A stretch of 64,000 nt of DNA from Parvularculaceae bacterium (GTDB lineage: Bacteria > Pseudomonadota > Alphaproteobacteria > Caulobacterales > Parvularculaceae): assembly GCA_028284065.1 (NCBI GenBank), contig JANQSJ010000008.1:310001-374000 (forward strand), in the 5' to 3' direction. Positions within the stretch are counted from its first letter, which is position 1. Every line of letters starts with the position of its first letter. Positions 54,057 through 61,790 of this stretch are shown here, in pieces. The notes below the pieces were generated by a model that ran no database searches, was not told the origin of the DNA, and saw only the letters and a program-made list of their open reading frames with translations. The position numbers were made by a program, and so were the translations under genes.

Positions 54057-54107
54057 GCATTCCTTCTGACATGCTAACCGGAGTGAGCGCGCGGGAGGGC
54101 GAGGTAG

Positions 54108-54497
54108 ATGTCGGGGCTGATCCTCAAGCTGCGGCCGTTTGAAACGGTGATGGTCAACGGCGCGGTCATAGAGAATGGCAGGCGCGAAAGCCGCCTCAGG
54201 ATCGCCACGGAAAACGTCAATGTGCTGCGGCTTCGCGAAGCGCTTGAGCCGCACGAAGTCACCTCCTCGCTCGCCGAAGCCTATTACGCGGCGCAACTGG
54301 CGGTGACCGGCGCCACCGATCCCGTCGCCGCCAGGACGCAAGTGGCGCTCGCCCTCGCCCGCCACGCCGAGGAAGATGACGGCGCGCAAGACGCGCCGGC
54401 GATCGCCGAGGCGCAATCCGCCCTCTCCGATGGCGCGTTCTACCGCGTCATGCGGGCGCTCGGCCCGGCGCTCCGGCGCGGCGACGCCGCGTCATAA
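54108..54497 (+). CDS. flbT: Flagellar biosynthesis repressor FlbT
   Basis: A 129-residue protein of the FlbT family, which destabilises flagellin mRNA in Caulobacter and so times flagellin synthesis. It begins GLILKLRPFETVMVNGAVIENGRRESRLRIATENVN in the characteristic pattern (KLRPFE...NGAVIENG). GAGGGCGAGG precedes the ATG. Its partner flaF and the flagellins are not nearby. It shows that the organism, or its recent ancestor, is flagellated. Confidence 0.92.
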   Translation: MSGLILKLRPFETVMVNGAVIENGRRESRLRIATENVNVLRLREALEPHEVTSSLAEAYYAAQLAVTGATDPVAARTQVALALARHAEEDDGAQDAPAIAEAQSALSDGAFYRVMRALGPALRRGDAAS

Positions 54498-54558
54498 GAG
54501 CCGCCCCGCGGCCACAGCGCGTTCGACAATCCGCGTTTCGCCGCCTACATCCCCTCGC

Positions 54559-55875
54559 ATGTCGCTCCAGGGAAAACCGCAACGCCTCGACGTTGTCTCG
54601 ATGGGCTGCCGCCTCAACCTCGCCGAGGGCGAGGCGATGCGGCGCGCGCTCGCCGACACGGACGCCGACGACGCGGTCATCGTCAATACCTGCGGCGTCA
54701 CCAACGAAGCGGCGCGCCAGTCGCGCCAGACGATCCGCCGCCTGCGGCGCGAGCGCCCGGACGCGCGCCTTTTCGTCACCGGCTGCGCCGCGCAGATCGA
54801 CCCGGACGGCTTCGCCGCCATGCCGGAGGTCGACGCCGTCGTCGGCAACGCCTCCAAACTCTCGCCGCAAACCTGGGCGCGGCTCACCGGCGAGCCACGC
54901 GGGCGCGAGCCGGCCCTCCTCGTCGACGACATCATGAGCGTGCGGACGACCGCGCCGCAGCTGATGCCCGGCTATGGCGACCGCTCGCGCGCGTTTCTCC
55001 AGGTGCAGAACGGGTGCGATCATCGCTGCACTTTCTGCGCAATCCCCTATGGCCGCGGCAACGCCCGCTCCGCGCCGGTCACCGACGTCATCGCCCAGGC
55101 GCGCGCGCTCGCCGAGGCCGGCCATGAAGAGCTCGTCCTGACCGGCGTCGACATCACTTCCTGGGGAACGGACCTCGCCGATGGCCCCGCCCTCGGCGCG
55201 CTCGTCTCGGCGGTGCTCGACGCGGTTCCCGCCGTCAAGCGCCTGCGGCTGTCGTCCATCGACGGGGCGGAGATTGACGACGCACTTTTCGACCGCCTTG
55301 CCGGCGATGACCGCGTCGCGCCGCACGTGCACCTTTCCGTTCAGGCGGGCGACGACATGATCCTGAAGCGGATGAAGCGCCGCCACGCCCGGCGCGACAT
55401 CATCGATCTTTGCGCCCGCCTTCGGGCGCGGCGCCCGGAGATCGCCGTCGGCGCGGACATCATCGCCGGTTTTCCAACGGAGACGGAGGAGATGTTCGCA
55501 AACAGCCTTGCGCTGATCGACGAGGCCGGGATCAATTATCTGCACGTCTTCCCGTTCTCGCCCCGCAAGGGCACGCCGGCCGCGCGCATGCCGCAGCTTG
55601 ACCGCGCACTTGTAAAGGCGCGCGCGCGGCGGCTGCGAGACGCAGGCGCCGAGGCGACGGCTCGGTTTCTGTCGTCGCTTGCAGGCGCTTGCGTCGATGG
55701 CGTCCTTGAGACCGGCGGTACGGCGCGGCTAGGGAATTTCGCAGCCGTCGCCCTGGACGGGCCGACGCCGGAGGGCCTGGTGGGGCGCCTCGTCTGCGTC
55801 GAGGTTCAAACCTATGGGAAGGGCCGCGGCCTGAGAGGCCGGATAGCTGCGCCGGCCCTTGCGGCGACAGGATAA
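54559..55875 (+). CDS. mtaB: tRNA t6A37 methylthiotransferase
   Basis: A radical SAM enzyme that converts t6A37 to ms2t6A37. The auxiliary cluster Cys are in MGCRLNLAE, NTCGVTNEA and TGCAAQ; the SAM cluster is CDHRCTFC. It is 438 residues with a C-terminal TRAM-like region. The Cys-x-x motif context (GCRLN, not GCQMN) distinguishes it from MiaB. The ATG at 54559 gives the expected domain start. Next gene ftsY begins 7 bases after its stop. Confidence 0.95.
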   Translation: MSLQGKPQRLDVVSMGCRLNLAEGEAMRRALADTDADDAVIVNTCGVTNEAARQSRQTIRRLRRERPDARLFVTGCAAQIDPDGFAAMPEVDAVVGNASKLSPQTWARLTGEPRGREPALLVDDIMSVRTTAPQLMPGYGDRSRAFLQVQNGCDHRCTFCAIPYGRGNARSAPVTDVIAQARALAEAGHEELVLTGVDITSWGTDLADGPALGALVSAVLDAVPAVKRLRLSSIDGAEIDDALFDRLAGDDRVAPHVHLSVQAGDDMILKRMKRRHARRDIIDLCARLRARRPEIAVGADIIAGFPTETEEMFANSLALIDEAGINYLHVFPFSPRKGTPAARMPQLDRALVKARARRLRDAGAEATARFLSSLAGACVDGVLETGGTARLGNFAAVALDGPTPEGLVGRLVCVEVQTYGKGRGLRGRIAAPALAATG

Positions 55876-55882
55876 ACGGACG

Positions 55883-57190
55883 ATGGCGGACAATTTCTTT
55901 TCACGGCTGTTCAAGGGCGGCGGCAAGAAGGACGCGCCCGAAGGCGCGCCAGGCGACGTCGCTGGGGAGACGCCGCCCGCGACGGATGTTGGCGATACGG
56001 CCGAAATCGCCAGTGACGACGCCGGCGCGGCGCGGACTGAGGAAGAGGCCGCCCCGCCGTCCGCGGACGACGTCTTAGAAGTCCTCCCGGAAGATACGAG
56101 GGCGGAGGCCGAGCCACACGAACCTGCGCCCGCCGCCGAGCCAGTGGCCGATCCGTATGCGCCTGACCCTGGCGCGCCGAACGCAAGCCAGGCGCAGGCG
56201 AACGTTGAAGCGGCGCCAGTAGCGGCGGCGCCCGATGAAATCCAGGAAGAGGCCAAAGCGGGCTGGTTTTCGCGTCTCAGGCGCGGCCTCTCGCGCTCCT
56301 CCTCCAAGCTGTCCGATGGCGTCACGTCGATTTTCACCAAGCGCAAGCTCGACGATGACGCAATTGAAGAGCTTCAGGACCTCCTCATCTCCGCCGATCT
56401 CGGCGTCAACATCGCGGCGCAGGTGACGACGGAGCTCGCGAAAGACCGCTTCGACAAAGACGTCAGCGACGAGGAAGTGCGCAGCGCCCTCGCCGCGATT
56501 GTCGCCGGCGCGCTTGCGCCGTTGCAGCAGCCGCTGGAGGTCGACCTGGCGAAACGGCCGCATGTCATTCTGATGACGGGCGTCAACGGCGCCGGCAAAA
56601 CGACGACCATCGGCAAACTCGCGGCGAAGTTCATGGCGGAGGGCAAATCCGTCATGCTCGCGGCCGGCGACACGTTCCGCGCCGCAGCGATCGAACAGCT
56701 CGCGGCCTGGGGCGGGCGCGTCGGCGCCCCAGTCATCGCGCGGGACGTGGGCGCGGACGCGGCGGGCCTCGCCTTTGACGCCCTCAAAGAGGCCCAGGCG
56801 GCGGGAACCGACGTATTGCTCATCGACACGGCCGGCCGGCTGCAAAATCGCAAGGAGCTGATGGACGAACTCGCCAAAATCGTCCGGGTCTTGAAGAAGC
56901 TCGACATGGACGCGCCGCACTCGACGCTGCTCGTCCTTGACGCAACGGTGGGACAGAATGCGCTCAGCCAGGCGGCGGCCTTTAAGGAGATCGCCGACGT
57001 CTCCGGCGTCGTCATGACCAAGCTCGACGGCACCGCGCGCGGCGGCGTCCTCGTGGCGCTCGCTGACAAGCACCCGCTCCCAATTCATTTCGTCGGCGTC
57101 GGCGAGGGCGTCGACGACCTGCAGCCCTTCGACGCCGCGGCGTTCGCCGACGCGCTTGCGGGCGCCGACCGCGCCCCGCGGGCCGCCTGA
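55883..57190 (+). CDS. ftsY: Signal recognition particle receptor FtsY
   Basis: Targets ribosome-nascent-chain complexes to the Sec translocon. An acidic N-terminal A domain (about residues 1-120, Ala/Glu/Pro-rich) precedes the N domain (GWFSRLRRGLSRSSSKL) and the GTPase domain: GVNGAGKTTTIGKLA, DTFRAAAIEQL, DTAGR, TKLDGTARGG and the closing GVGEGVDDLQPF. The ATG at 55883 matches the family (ADNFFSRLFKG). Confidence 0.97.
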   Translation: MADNFFSRLFKGGGKKDAPEGAPGDVAGETPPATDVGDTAEIASDDAGAARTEEEAAPPSADDVLEVLPEDTRAEAEPHEPAPAAEPVADPYAPDPGAPNASQAQANVEAAPVAAAPDEIQEEAKAGWFSRLRRGLSRSSSKLSDGVTSIFTKRKLDDDAIEELQDLLISADLGVNIAAQVTTELAKDRFDKDVSDEEVRSALAAIVAGALAPLQQPLEVDLAKRPHVILMTGVNGAGKTTTIGKLAAKFMAEGKSVMLAAGDTFRAAAIEQLAAWGGRVGAPVIARDVGADAAGLAFDALKEAQAAGTDVLLIDTAGRLQNRKELMDELAKIVRVLKKLDMDAPHSTLLVLDATVGQNALSQAAAFKEIADVSGVVMTKLDGTARGGVLVALADKHPLPIHFVGVGEGVDDLQPFDAAAFADALAGADRAPRAA

Positions 57191-57216
57191 CGCGCCCTGT
57201 CTTCCGGAGACCAATA

Positions 57217-57906
57217 ATGAGCGACGCAGAGCAACCCAACCGGCGCATGTCCCAGACGGCGAAGTATCTCGTCGACCTCGGGCCGCTCGCCGTCTTTTTC
57301 GTCGTCTATTTCTTCGGCAAGCGGGTGGCGCCCATCGCCGGCGCGATCCTGGGACGGGATATCGCCGTGCCGGAAGGGGGCGAGCTTTTCGCCGCGCTGA
57401 TCGCCTACATGCCGGTCTTCGCCGTCGCCTTCGGCTACAGCCTTTGGCGGGAGCGTCGGGTTGCGCCGATGCTCATCATCAGTTTCGTGATGGTCGTCCT
57501 GCTCGGCTCGCTGACCCTTTTCCTGAAAGACAAGACGTTCTTTTACATGAAGCCGACAATCGCCTACGCGCTGTTCGCGGCGACCCTCGGCGGCGGCCTC
57601 GCGTCGGGCCGAAACCTCCTGAAGGCGGCGTTTGACGGCGCGTTGCATTTGCCCGATGCGGCGTGGATCACGCTGACCAAACGGTATGCGATCTTCTTCG
57701 CCGCGCTCGCCGTCGTCCACGAGGCGCTCTGGCGCTGGCTGATGCGCGACTGCGATTATAACGCCGGGCCCACCTGCCCGGGCGAACCTATCTGGGTGCA
57801 GGCGAAGCTTTTCGGCTTCACGACGATCAACATCCTTTTCGCCGCGGCGCAGGGCCCGTTTCTCGCGCGCCACCTGAAGGCGGCGGAAAACGCCGCGGGC
57901 GAATAG
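57217..57906 (+). CDS. yciB: Inner-membrane-spanning protein YciB / septation protein A (IspZ)
   Basis: A 229-residue protein with five to six transmembrane segments. KYLVDLGPLAVFFVVYFFG is the signature start, followed by KPTIAYALFAATLGGGL. In E. coli YciB affects envelope synthesis and septation. It follows ftsY after 26 bases, a frequent pairing. A Cys-containing loop (RDCDYNAGPTCPGEP) is an extra not seen in the short YciB proteins. Confidence 0.92.
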   Translation: MSDAEQPNRRMSQTAKYLVDLGPLAVFFVVYFFGKRVAPIAGAILGRDIAVPEGGELFAALIAYMPVFAVAFGYSLWRERRVAPMLIISFVMVVLLGSLTLFLKDKTFFYMKPTIAYALFAATLGGGLASGRNLLKAAFDGALHLPDAAWITLTKRYAIFFAALAVVHEALWRWLMRDCDYNAGPTCPGEPIWVQAKLFGFTTINILFAAAQGPFLARHLKAAENAAGE

Positions 57907-57915
57907 GCCCGACCG

Positions 57916-58446
57916 TCAAACGCCGTCGATCGGATTTGAAAAAGGCGCGAAGGCGTCGAGGTCCTTCGTCTGGCGCCAATGGCGCAGCGCCCAGCCCACC
58001 GTTGGAAACGCGATGTCGGCCCAGGGAATGTCCTCCCACGCGAACATGCCGACTTCCTCGCTCTCCGGACCTGGCGCGATGTCCGGCCGGGAAAGCCGCG
58101 CGCGGAACATGATCTGCACCTGCGAAATGCGTTCGACGGAATAGACCGCAAGGACGCGATCAAGCTCCAGATGCGCGCGCGCCTCCTCATAGGCCTCGCG
58201 GCGCGCGCCGTCCTCGACGCTCTCATTCACTTCCAGGTACCCTGCCGGCAGCGTCCAGAATCCCTTGCGCGGCTCGATGGCGCGCCGACAAAGCAGGATG
58301 CGCCCGTCCCGGACCGCAACCGATCCGACGACGATCTTCGGGTTGCGGTAATCGACGAAACCGCACGTCCCGCACACGGAGCGCGTCCGGTCGTCTCCGT
58401 CAGGAACGGCATCGATGAAATTCGGCGTCTTCGCAAAATCCGGCAT
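57916..58446 (-). CDS. NUDIX hydrolase with N-terminal zinc-ribbon-like motif
   Basis: A 176-residue NUDIX enzyme. The Nudix box GX5EX7REUXEEXGU is present as GYLEVNESVEDGARREAYEEARA (about residues 70-92), with the last Gly replaced by Ala. Before it, CGTCGFVDYRNPK resembles half of the zinc ribbon of NADH pyrophosphatase NudC. The second Cys pair is absent, so zinc binding is doubtful. Substrate unknown. Confidence 0.9.
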   Translation of the reverse strand: MPDFAKTPNFIDAVPDGDDRTRSVCGTCGFVDYRNPKIVVGSVAVRDGRILLCRRAIEPRKGFWTLPAGYLEVNESVEDGARREAYEEARAHLELDRVLAVYSVERISQVQIMFRARLSRPDIAPGPESEEVGMFAWEDIPWADIAFPTVGWALRHWRQTKDLDAFAPFSNPIDGV

Positions 58447-59074
58447 CTGGGTCCGCCTTTCAGCCCTTTCCCGATAGCCAATCCTGCGGGGACGGCGAAA
58501 GCAAGCCGGCGACCAGGCGCGTTGAACTTCGGCGCGCCATTCGGACGCCCCTGGCTTGCGGATAAAAGGCGTCCGCCTCCCGATTATCCGAGGGCGCGCC
58601 GCGATGCGGCGATGCGCTGCGTCGGCGATGCGCTGCGTCGGCGATGATCAGGCTTCGCACGGTACGGATTCGAACGGATCGCCTGCGGAAGGTCCGCTCA
58701 GGTCAGAAAACTGAAGACAATTCGCAGCTGTGTTGCATTATTGTCGATGACGGGTAATCGGCAATGTTATATTTACGATCCGCCAGCAAATCATCTACGG
58801 TGCGCGCGTCCCTCCATGAGTTTACGGGATACGCCGTGTAACGGTTTCCATTCGATGCGTCCTAAGTCGGGTCGCAATCGATCCAGCAGGGGGCGGATCG
58901 ATGTTCGGGCGGAGGCCGGCGCGCCGAGCGAAGCGTCCGGGCGGGCGTGGAGGTCGGCGACGCCTAGATCGGTGAAATGGCGCCGCGAGGGAGCGATCGC
59001 CCCGCCGGCGGGACGCCAGAAACCAGCAAGGGCCGACGGTCGAAACGACGGGCCAAAGACGGAGACTCTTGATA
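58447..59074. other. Intergenic region with short tandem repeat; no gene seen
   Basis: 628 bases before the MarR-type gene. A perfect 16-base tandem repeat, GGCGATGCGCTGCGTC, lies at 58608-58639 with a partial third copy to 58646. An AT-richer stretch at about 58690-58800 (with TTATAT at 58763) may hold the promoter. Open frames on both strands have poor coding character. Confidence 0.6.
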
Positions 59075-59659
59075 ATGCCTTACAATTTGCGGAAATCGCC
59101 GGGCCACCTTCTGCGCCGGGCGCAGCAATACGCCCACGATCTTTATTCGAAGGAAGTCGGCTCAAAGGGCCCGACGCCGCGCCAGTTCGAAGTTCTGCAC
59201 ACCGTGTCGCAGAATGAAGGCCTCAGCCAGACCGACCTCGTGCGCGCGACCGGCATCGACCGGTCGACCCTCGCCGACATGATCGCCCGGATGATCAATA
59301 AGGGCTTGCTGTCGCGCTCGCGCACCAAGGAAGATGCGCGCGCGAACGCGGTCAGCATCACCGCCGCCGGCCGCCGCATGCTGCAAGGCGCAATGAACAG
59401 CGTGAACAAGGCCGAATCGGCGGCGCTTTCGGTTCTTCCGAAGACGCAGCAGGCCGCATTCATGAAGGCCCTCGGCGCCTACGCGGACGCCCTCGACAAG
59501 ATGCAGGACGCCGCCCCGGCGCCGCGCAAGAAGCGCGCGCCCGCGAAGCGCAAGGCCGCGCCGGCGCGCAAGAAGGCCGCCGCCAAGAAAAAAGCGCCTG
59601 CGAAGCGCAAGGCGCCCGCCAAGAAGAAGCGCGCGGTGAAGCGCCGCGGCCGCCGCTAA
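59075..59659 (+). CDS. MarR-family regulator with histone-H1-like basic tail
   Basis: A 194-residue protein. Residues 1-145 form a MarR winged helix (TPRQFEVLHTVSQNEGLSQTDLVRATGIDRSTLADMI in order, and RMINKGLLSRSRTKEDARANAVSIT as the wing). From about residue 150 it becomes almost pure Lys, Ala, Pro and Arg (PAPRKKRAPAKRKAAP, then KKKAPAKRKAPAKKKR), like eukaryotic H1 tails and bacterial Hc1/AlgP proteins. The tail would bind DNA without sequence preference. ATG at 59075 has GGAG 10 bases upstream; TTG at 59069 is the alternative. Confidence 0.88.
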   Translation: MPYNLRKSPGHLLRRAQQYAHDLYSKEVGSKGPTPRQFEVLHTVSQNEGLSQTDLVRATGIDRSTLADMIARMINKGLLSRSRTKEDARANAVSITAAGRRMLQGAMNSVNKAESAALSVLPKTQQAAFMKALGAYADALDKMQDAAPAPRKKRAPAKRKAAPARKKAAAKKKAPAKRKAPAKKKRAVKRRGRR

Positions 59660-59715
59660 CTAGAATACTTCGTTTGCGCGAGCGCCCGCACGGGCGCTTG
59701 GAGGGGCGACGCCAG

Positions 59716-59756
59716 CGCCGCCGCGTCCGAGAAGGACGCGGCGGCGTTTGTCATTT
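59716..59756 (+). terminator. Rho-independent terminator after the MarR-type gene
   Basis: Perfect 13-base arms (59716-59728 and 59734-59746) around the loop GAGAA, followed by TTTGTCATTT. A smaller hairpin, AGCGCCC with GGGCGCT (59681-59698), precedes it. Confidence 0.8.
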
Positions 59757-59847
59757 CGGGAGACGAAGCCGGCAATCTTATCGAGCGTCGCCCGAGCCCA
59801 TCAGGCGCGCGTCCGCATCGGCGCCGCAGTCGAGGGGCCGCCTATCC

Positions 59848-59949
59848 AAGCGTTTCCAGGCCAGGTGTGCGCGGTTGGCCGTTCGGGAACGCGGAAAACA
59901 AAAAACTTAAAGCGCCGTCCCGATTCCGATCGACGCGACGACGCTTTAG
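59848..59949 (+). repeat. Bipartite palindromic element, family 2, copy b
   Basis: Same plan and core as 41025-41129: GCGTTTCC with GGGAACGC in the first half, and TTAAAGCGCCGTC with GACGACGCTTTAG in the second, around CCGATTCC. It lies between the MarR terminator and the end of the RNA methyltransferase gene. The reading phase that extends rdgB in copy a is also open through this copy. Confidence 0.85.
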
Positions 59950-59956
59950 GGACAAT

Positions 59957-60469
59957 TTATCGAGGACCCCGGCGCGCCCAGTCTTCAACCGGCGGCGCGC
60001 CCTCCGTGGGCCTGACGCGCGGCGGATGGCCGCCGAGCGCCAGCGTCCGATCGTACATGACGAGCGCCGCGGCGACGGAGAGATTGACGCAGAATTTCGT
60101 CGGAATCTTGACGAGGTAATCGCAGCGCTTCGCAGCGGCCTCGGAAAGGCTGCCCTTTTCCGGGCCCAGAAGATACGCCGCCTGCGGCGGATGACGGAAA
60201 CTCGGCAGATCGACGGCGCGCGCATCAAGCTCGACGCCGATAAGCGCGCACCCCTTGGGCAGGCGCATTTCCTCCGCCGACGCCCATTCGTAGAGCGGAA
60301 CATGATCGTCCGCATGGGAGGTGTCAGAATTGACGATCTCCTTAGCCCGATGCTGCGCGCCAATCGTGAAAACGAAGGAGGCGTTGAAGGCGTGGGCGGT
60401 GCGCAGGACAGCGCCAAGATTCATCGCCTTTGAGATCCGCTCCGATCCGACCCCGAAATATCCGCGCAC
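59957..60469 (-). CDS. SpoU/TrmH-family RNA 2'-O-methyltransferase
   Basis: A 170-residue SPOUT methyltransferase: NLGAVLRTAHAFNASFVF, then YLLGPEKGSLSEAA and the knot motif KIPTKFCVNLSVAAALVMYDR. These methylate ribose 2'-OH in tRNA or rRNA; the exact site is not clear. The start is GTG at 60469, 12 bases after the xth stop, so the two are likely cotranscribed. Confidence 0.9.
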   Translation of the reverse strand: MRGYFGVGSERISKAMNLGAVLRTAHAFNASFVFTIGAQHRAKEIVNSDTSHADDHVPLYEWASAEEMRLPKGCALIGVELDARAVDLPSFRHPPQAAYLLGPEKGSLSEAAAKRCDYLVKIPTKFCVNLSVAAALVMYDRTLALGGHPPRVRPTEGAPPVEDWARRGPR

Positions 60470-60481
60470 GGCCGCCCCGTC

Positions 60482-61282
60482 CTAGGTGTTCAGCGTCAAC
60501 GAAACGGGAACGTGGTCGGACGGCTTTTCCCAGCCCCGGCAGTCCTCCGAGACGGAGAACGCGGTCGCGCCGTTTCCTGTCGCCGCCTTTTTCAGCGCTC
60601 TGGTGACCCAGATATGGTCGAGGCGCCGGCCCCGGTTTGACGCGCGCCAGTCGCGCGCCCGATAGGACCACCACGTATAGAGCTTCTCCGACTGCGGCAC
60701 ATGTTCGCGCGCAACGTCGATCCAGCCGCCGTCGTCGCGAAGCGCATTGAGGGCGTCCGTTTCAACCGGCGTATGGGAGACGACGTTCAGAAGCTGCTTG
60801 TGCGACCAGACGTCGTTCTCGAAAGGCGCGACGTTTAGGTCGCCGACAAGCACAGCCTTCGCGCGGGGCCCCACGCGCATGCGCTCGCGCATTTCTTCAA
60901 GAAACCGCAGTTTGTGGTCGAACTTTTCATTCCGCGCAGGATCAGGTTCATCCCCGCCCGACGGGACGTAAAAGTTATGAATGGTTATCCCCGCTTCGGT
61001 GGCGACGCTCACATGGCGGGCGTCCTCCTTGCCGCAGAAGAATAGCTTGTCGACTTTCTTGAAGGGGGCGCGGGAAACCGTCGCGACGCCGTGATGCCCG
61101 CCCTGGCCGTGGACTGCGCAATGGGGATAGCCGGCCGCGGCGAACGCCTTGGTCGGGAACTGATCCGTGGCGCACTTGATTTCCTGAAGGCAAAGGACGT
61201 CGGGCGCCTCCTCCTTCAAAAAGCGCGTCGCCGCGTCGATGCGTAGGCGGACCGAGTTGATGTTCCAGGTGGTGACTTTCAT
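60482..61282 (-). CDS. xth: Exodeoxyribonuclease III
   Basis: A 266-residue AP endonuclease/3'-5' exonuclease of base excision repair. It begins KVTTWNINSVRLRI, with the metal Glu in LCLQEIKC, and VLVGDLNVAPFENDVW, IDVAREHVP and the catalytic C-terminal His in PSDHVPVSL. The ATG at 61282 is the family start. The order xth-lolA-ftsK is common in alphaproteobacteria; here a permease and another gene lie between xth and lolA. Confidence 0.96.
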   Translation of the reverse strand: MKVTTWNINSVRLRIDAATRFLKEEAPDVLCLQEIKCATDQFPTKAFAAAGYPHCAVHGQGGHHGVATVSRAPFKKVDKLFFCGKEDARHVSVATEAGITIHNFYVPSGGDEPDPARNEKFDHKLRFLEEMRERMRVGPRAKAVLVGDLNVAPFENDVWSHKQLLNVVSHTPVETDALNALRDDGGWIDVAREHVPQSEKLYTWWSYRARDWRASNRGRRLDHIWVTRALKKAATGNGATAFSVSEDCRGWEKPSDHVPVSLTLNT

Positions 61283-61356
61283 GGGTGGGCAGGTTCTGCC
61301 GCGCCGGACCGCCGGGTGCAAGCGGCCGGGCCATTTGCGGGACCGCCCCGCGCGGT

Positions 61357-61461
61357 CTAGAGCTTTTCGCATTCCGATAGAATCGGAATGTGGCTCTAGG
61401 TTATTGTCTTTGCGCGTTTCCGAACGGCCAACCGCACACACTTGGCCTGGAAACGCTCTAG
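61357..61461 (-). repeat. Bipartite palindromic element, family 2, copy c
   Basis: On the minus strand it reads CTAGAGCGTTTCC, the same core AGGCCAAGTGTGTGCGGTTG, GGAAACGC, a linker, then a different second stem: ATTCCGAT with ATCGGAAT inside CTAGAGC ... GCTCTAG. The outer ends CTAGAGC and GCTCTAG are perfect inverted repeats. The second half therefore differs from copies a and b, while the first is nearly identical to copy a. Confidence 0.85.
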
Positions 61462-61500
61462 GCGTTGTTGATCAACAGCTTGTCCCGGACGCTGATTGTT

Positions 61501-61628
61501 TCAGGCCTTTTGGGCGGTCAAGGGCGCCTCACGGCGCCGCGAAGCGGTTTCACCCTTGACCGCCCAAAAGGCCTGAAAACCATGGCTTGTTAAGGGCTGT
61601 AAGCCGCTCTGCGGCTTACAGCCCTTAA
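61501..61628. repeat. Two perfect long hairpins in tandem
   Basis: The first has 24-base perfect arms (61501-61524 and 61553-61576) around a 28-base loop. The second has 18-base perfect arms (61590-61607 and 61611-61628) around a 3-base loop. They are separated by 13 bases. Neither shows a convincing T run, and neither encodes a likely protein. Perfect arms this long are unusual and suggest a recent insertion, a structured RNA or a site of protein binding. Confidence 0.85.
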
Positions 61629-61730
61629 TTGAAAAGGGATCGGCGTGACATCGCGGCCGCGCGGTCCAAGGGACAACCCCTTGAAAGCCCACAACTAGGT
61701 TACTGTTTGGCCGCGCTTCTTCTGCGGAGT

Positions 61731-61781
61731 TGACGGATGGGAACCGTCTACCGCACACACTTATCCGCGAAGCGGTCTAGG
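61731..61781 (-). repeat. Diverged half copy of family 2 element next to the TauE gene start
   Basis: On the minus strand it reads CTAGACCGC ... AAGTGTGTGCGGT ... GACGGTTCCC, sharing the AAGTGTGTGCGGT core and the CTAGA end with copy c but with other stem bases. It ends 10 bases before the permease ATG. Together with copy c it flanks the two long hairpins. Confidence 0.5.
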
Positions 61782-61790
61782 ACCGCCGCC

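Noticed and set aside
58655-58700. A tRNA-like TTCGAA stretch
   Set aside because: The bases around it cannot form a T stem, and no acceptor or anticodon arm is found.
58741-59217. A 158-codon plus-strand open frame before the MarR-type gene
   Set aside because: It overlaps the MarR start out of frame, and its composition is non-coding in character.
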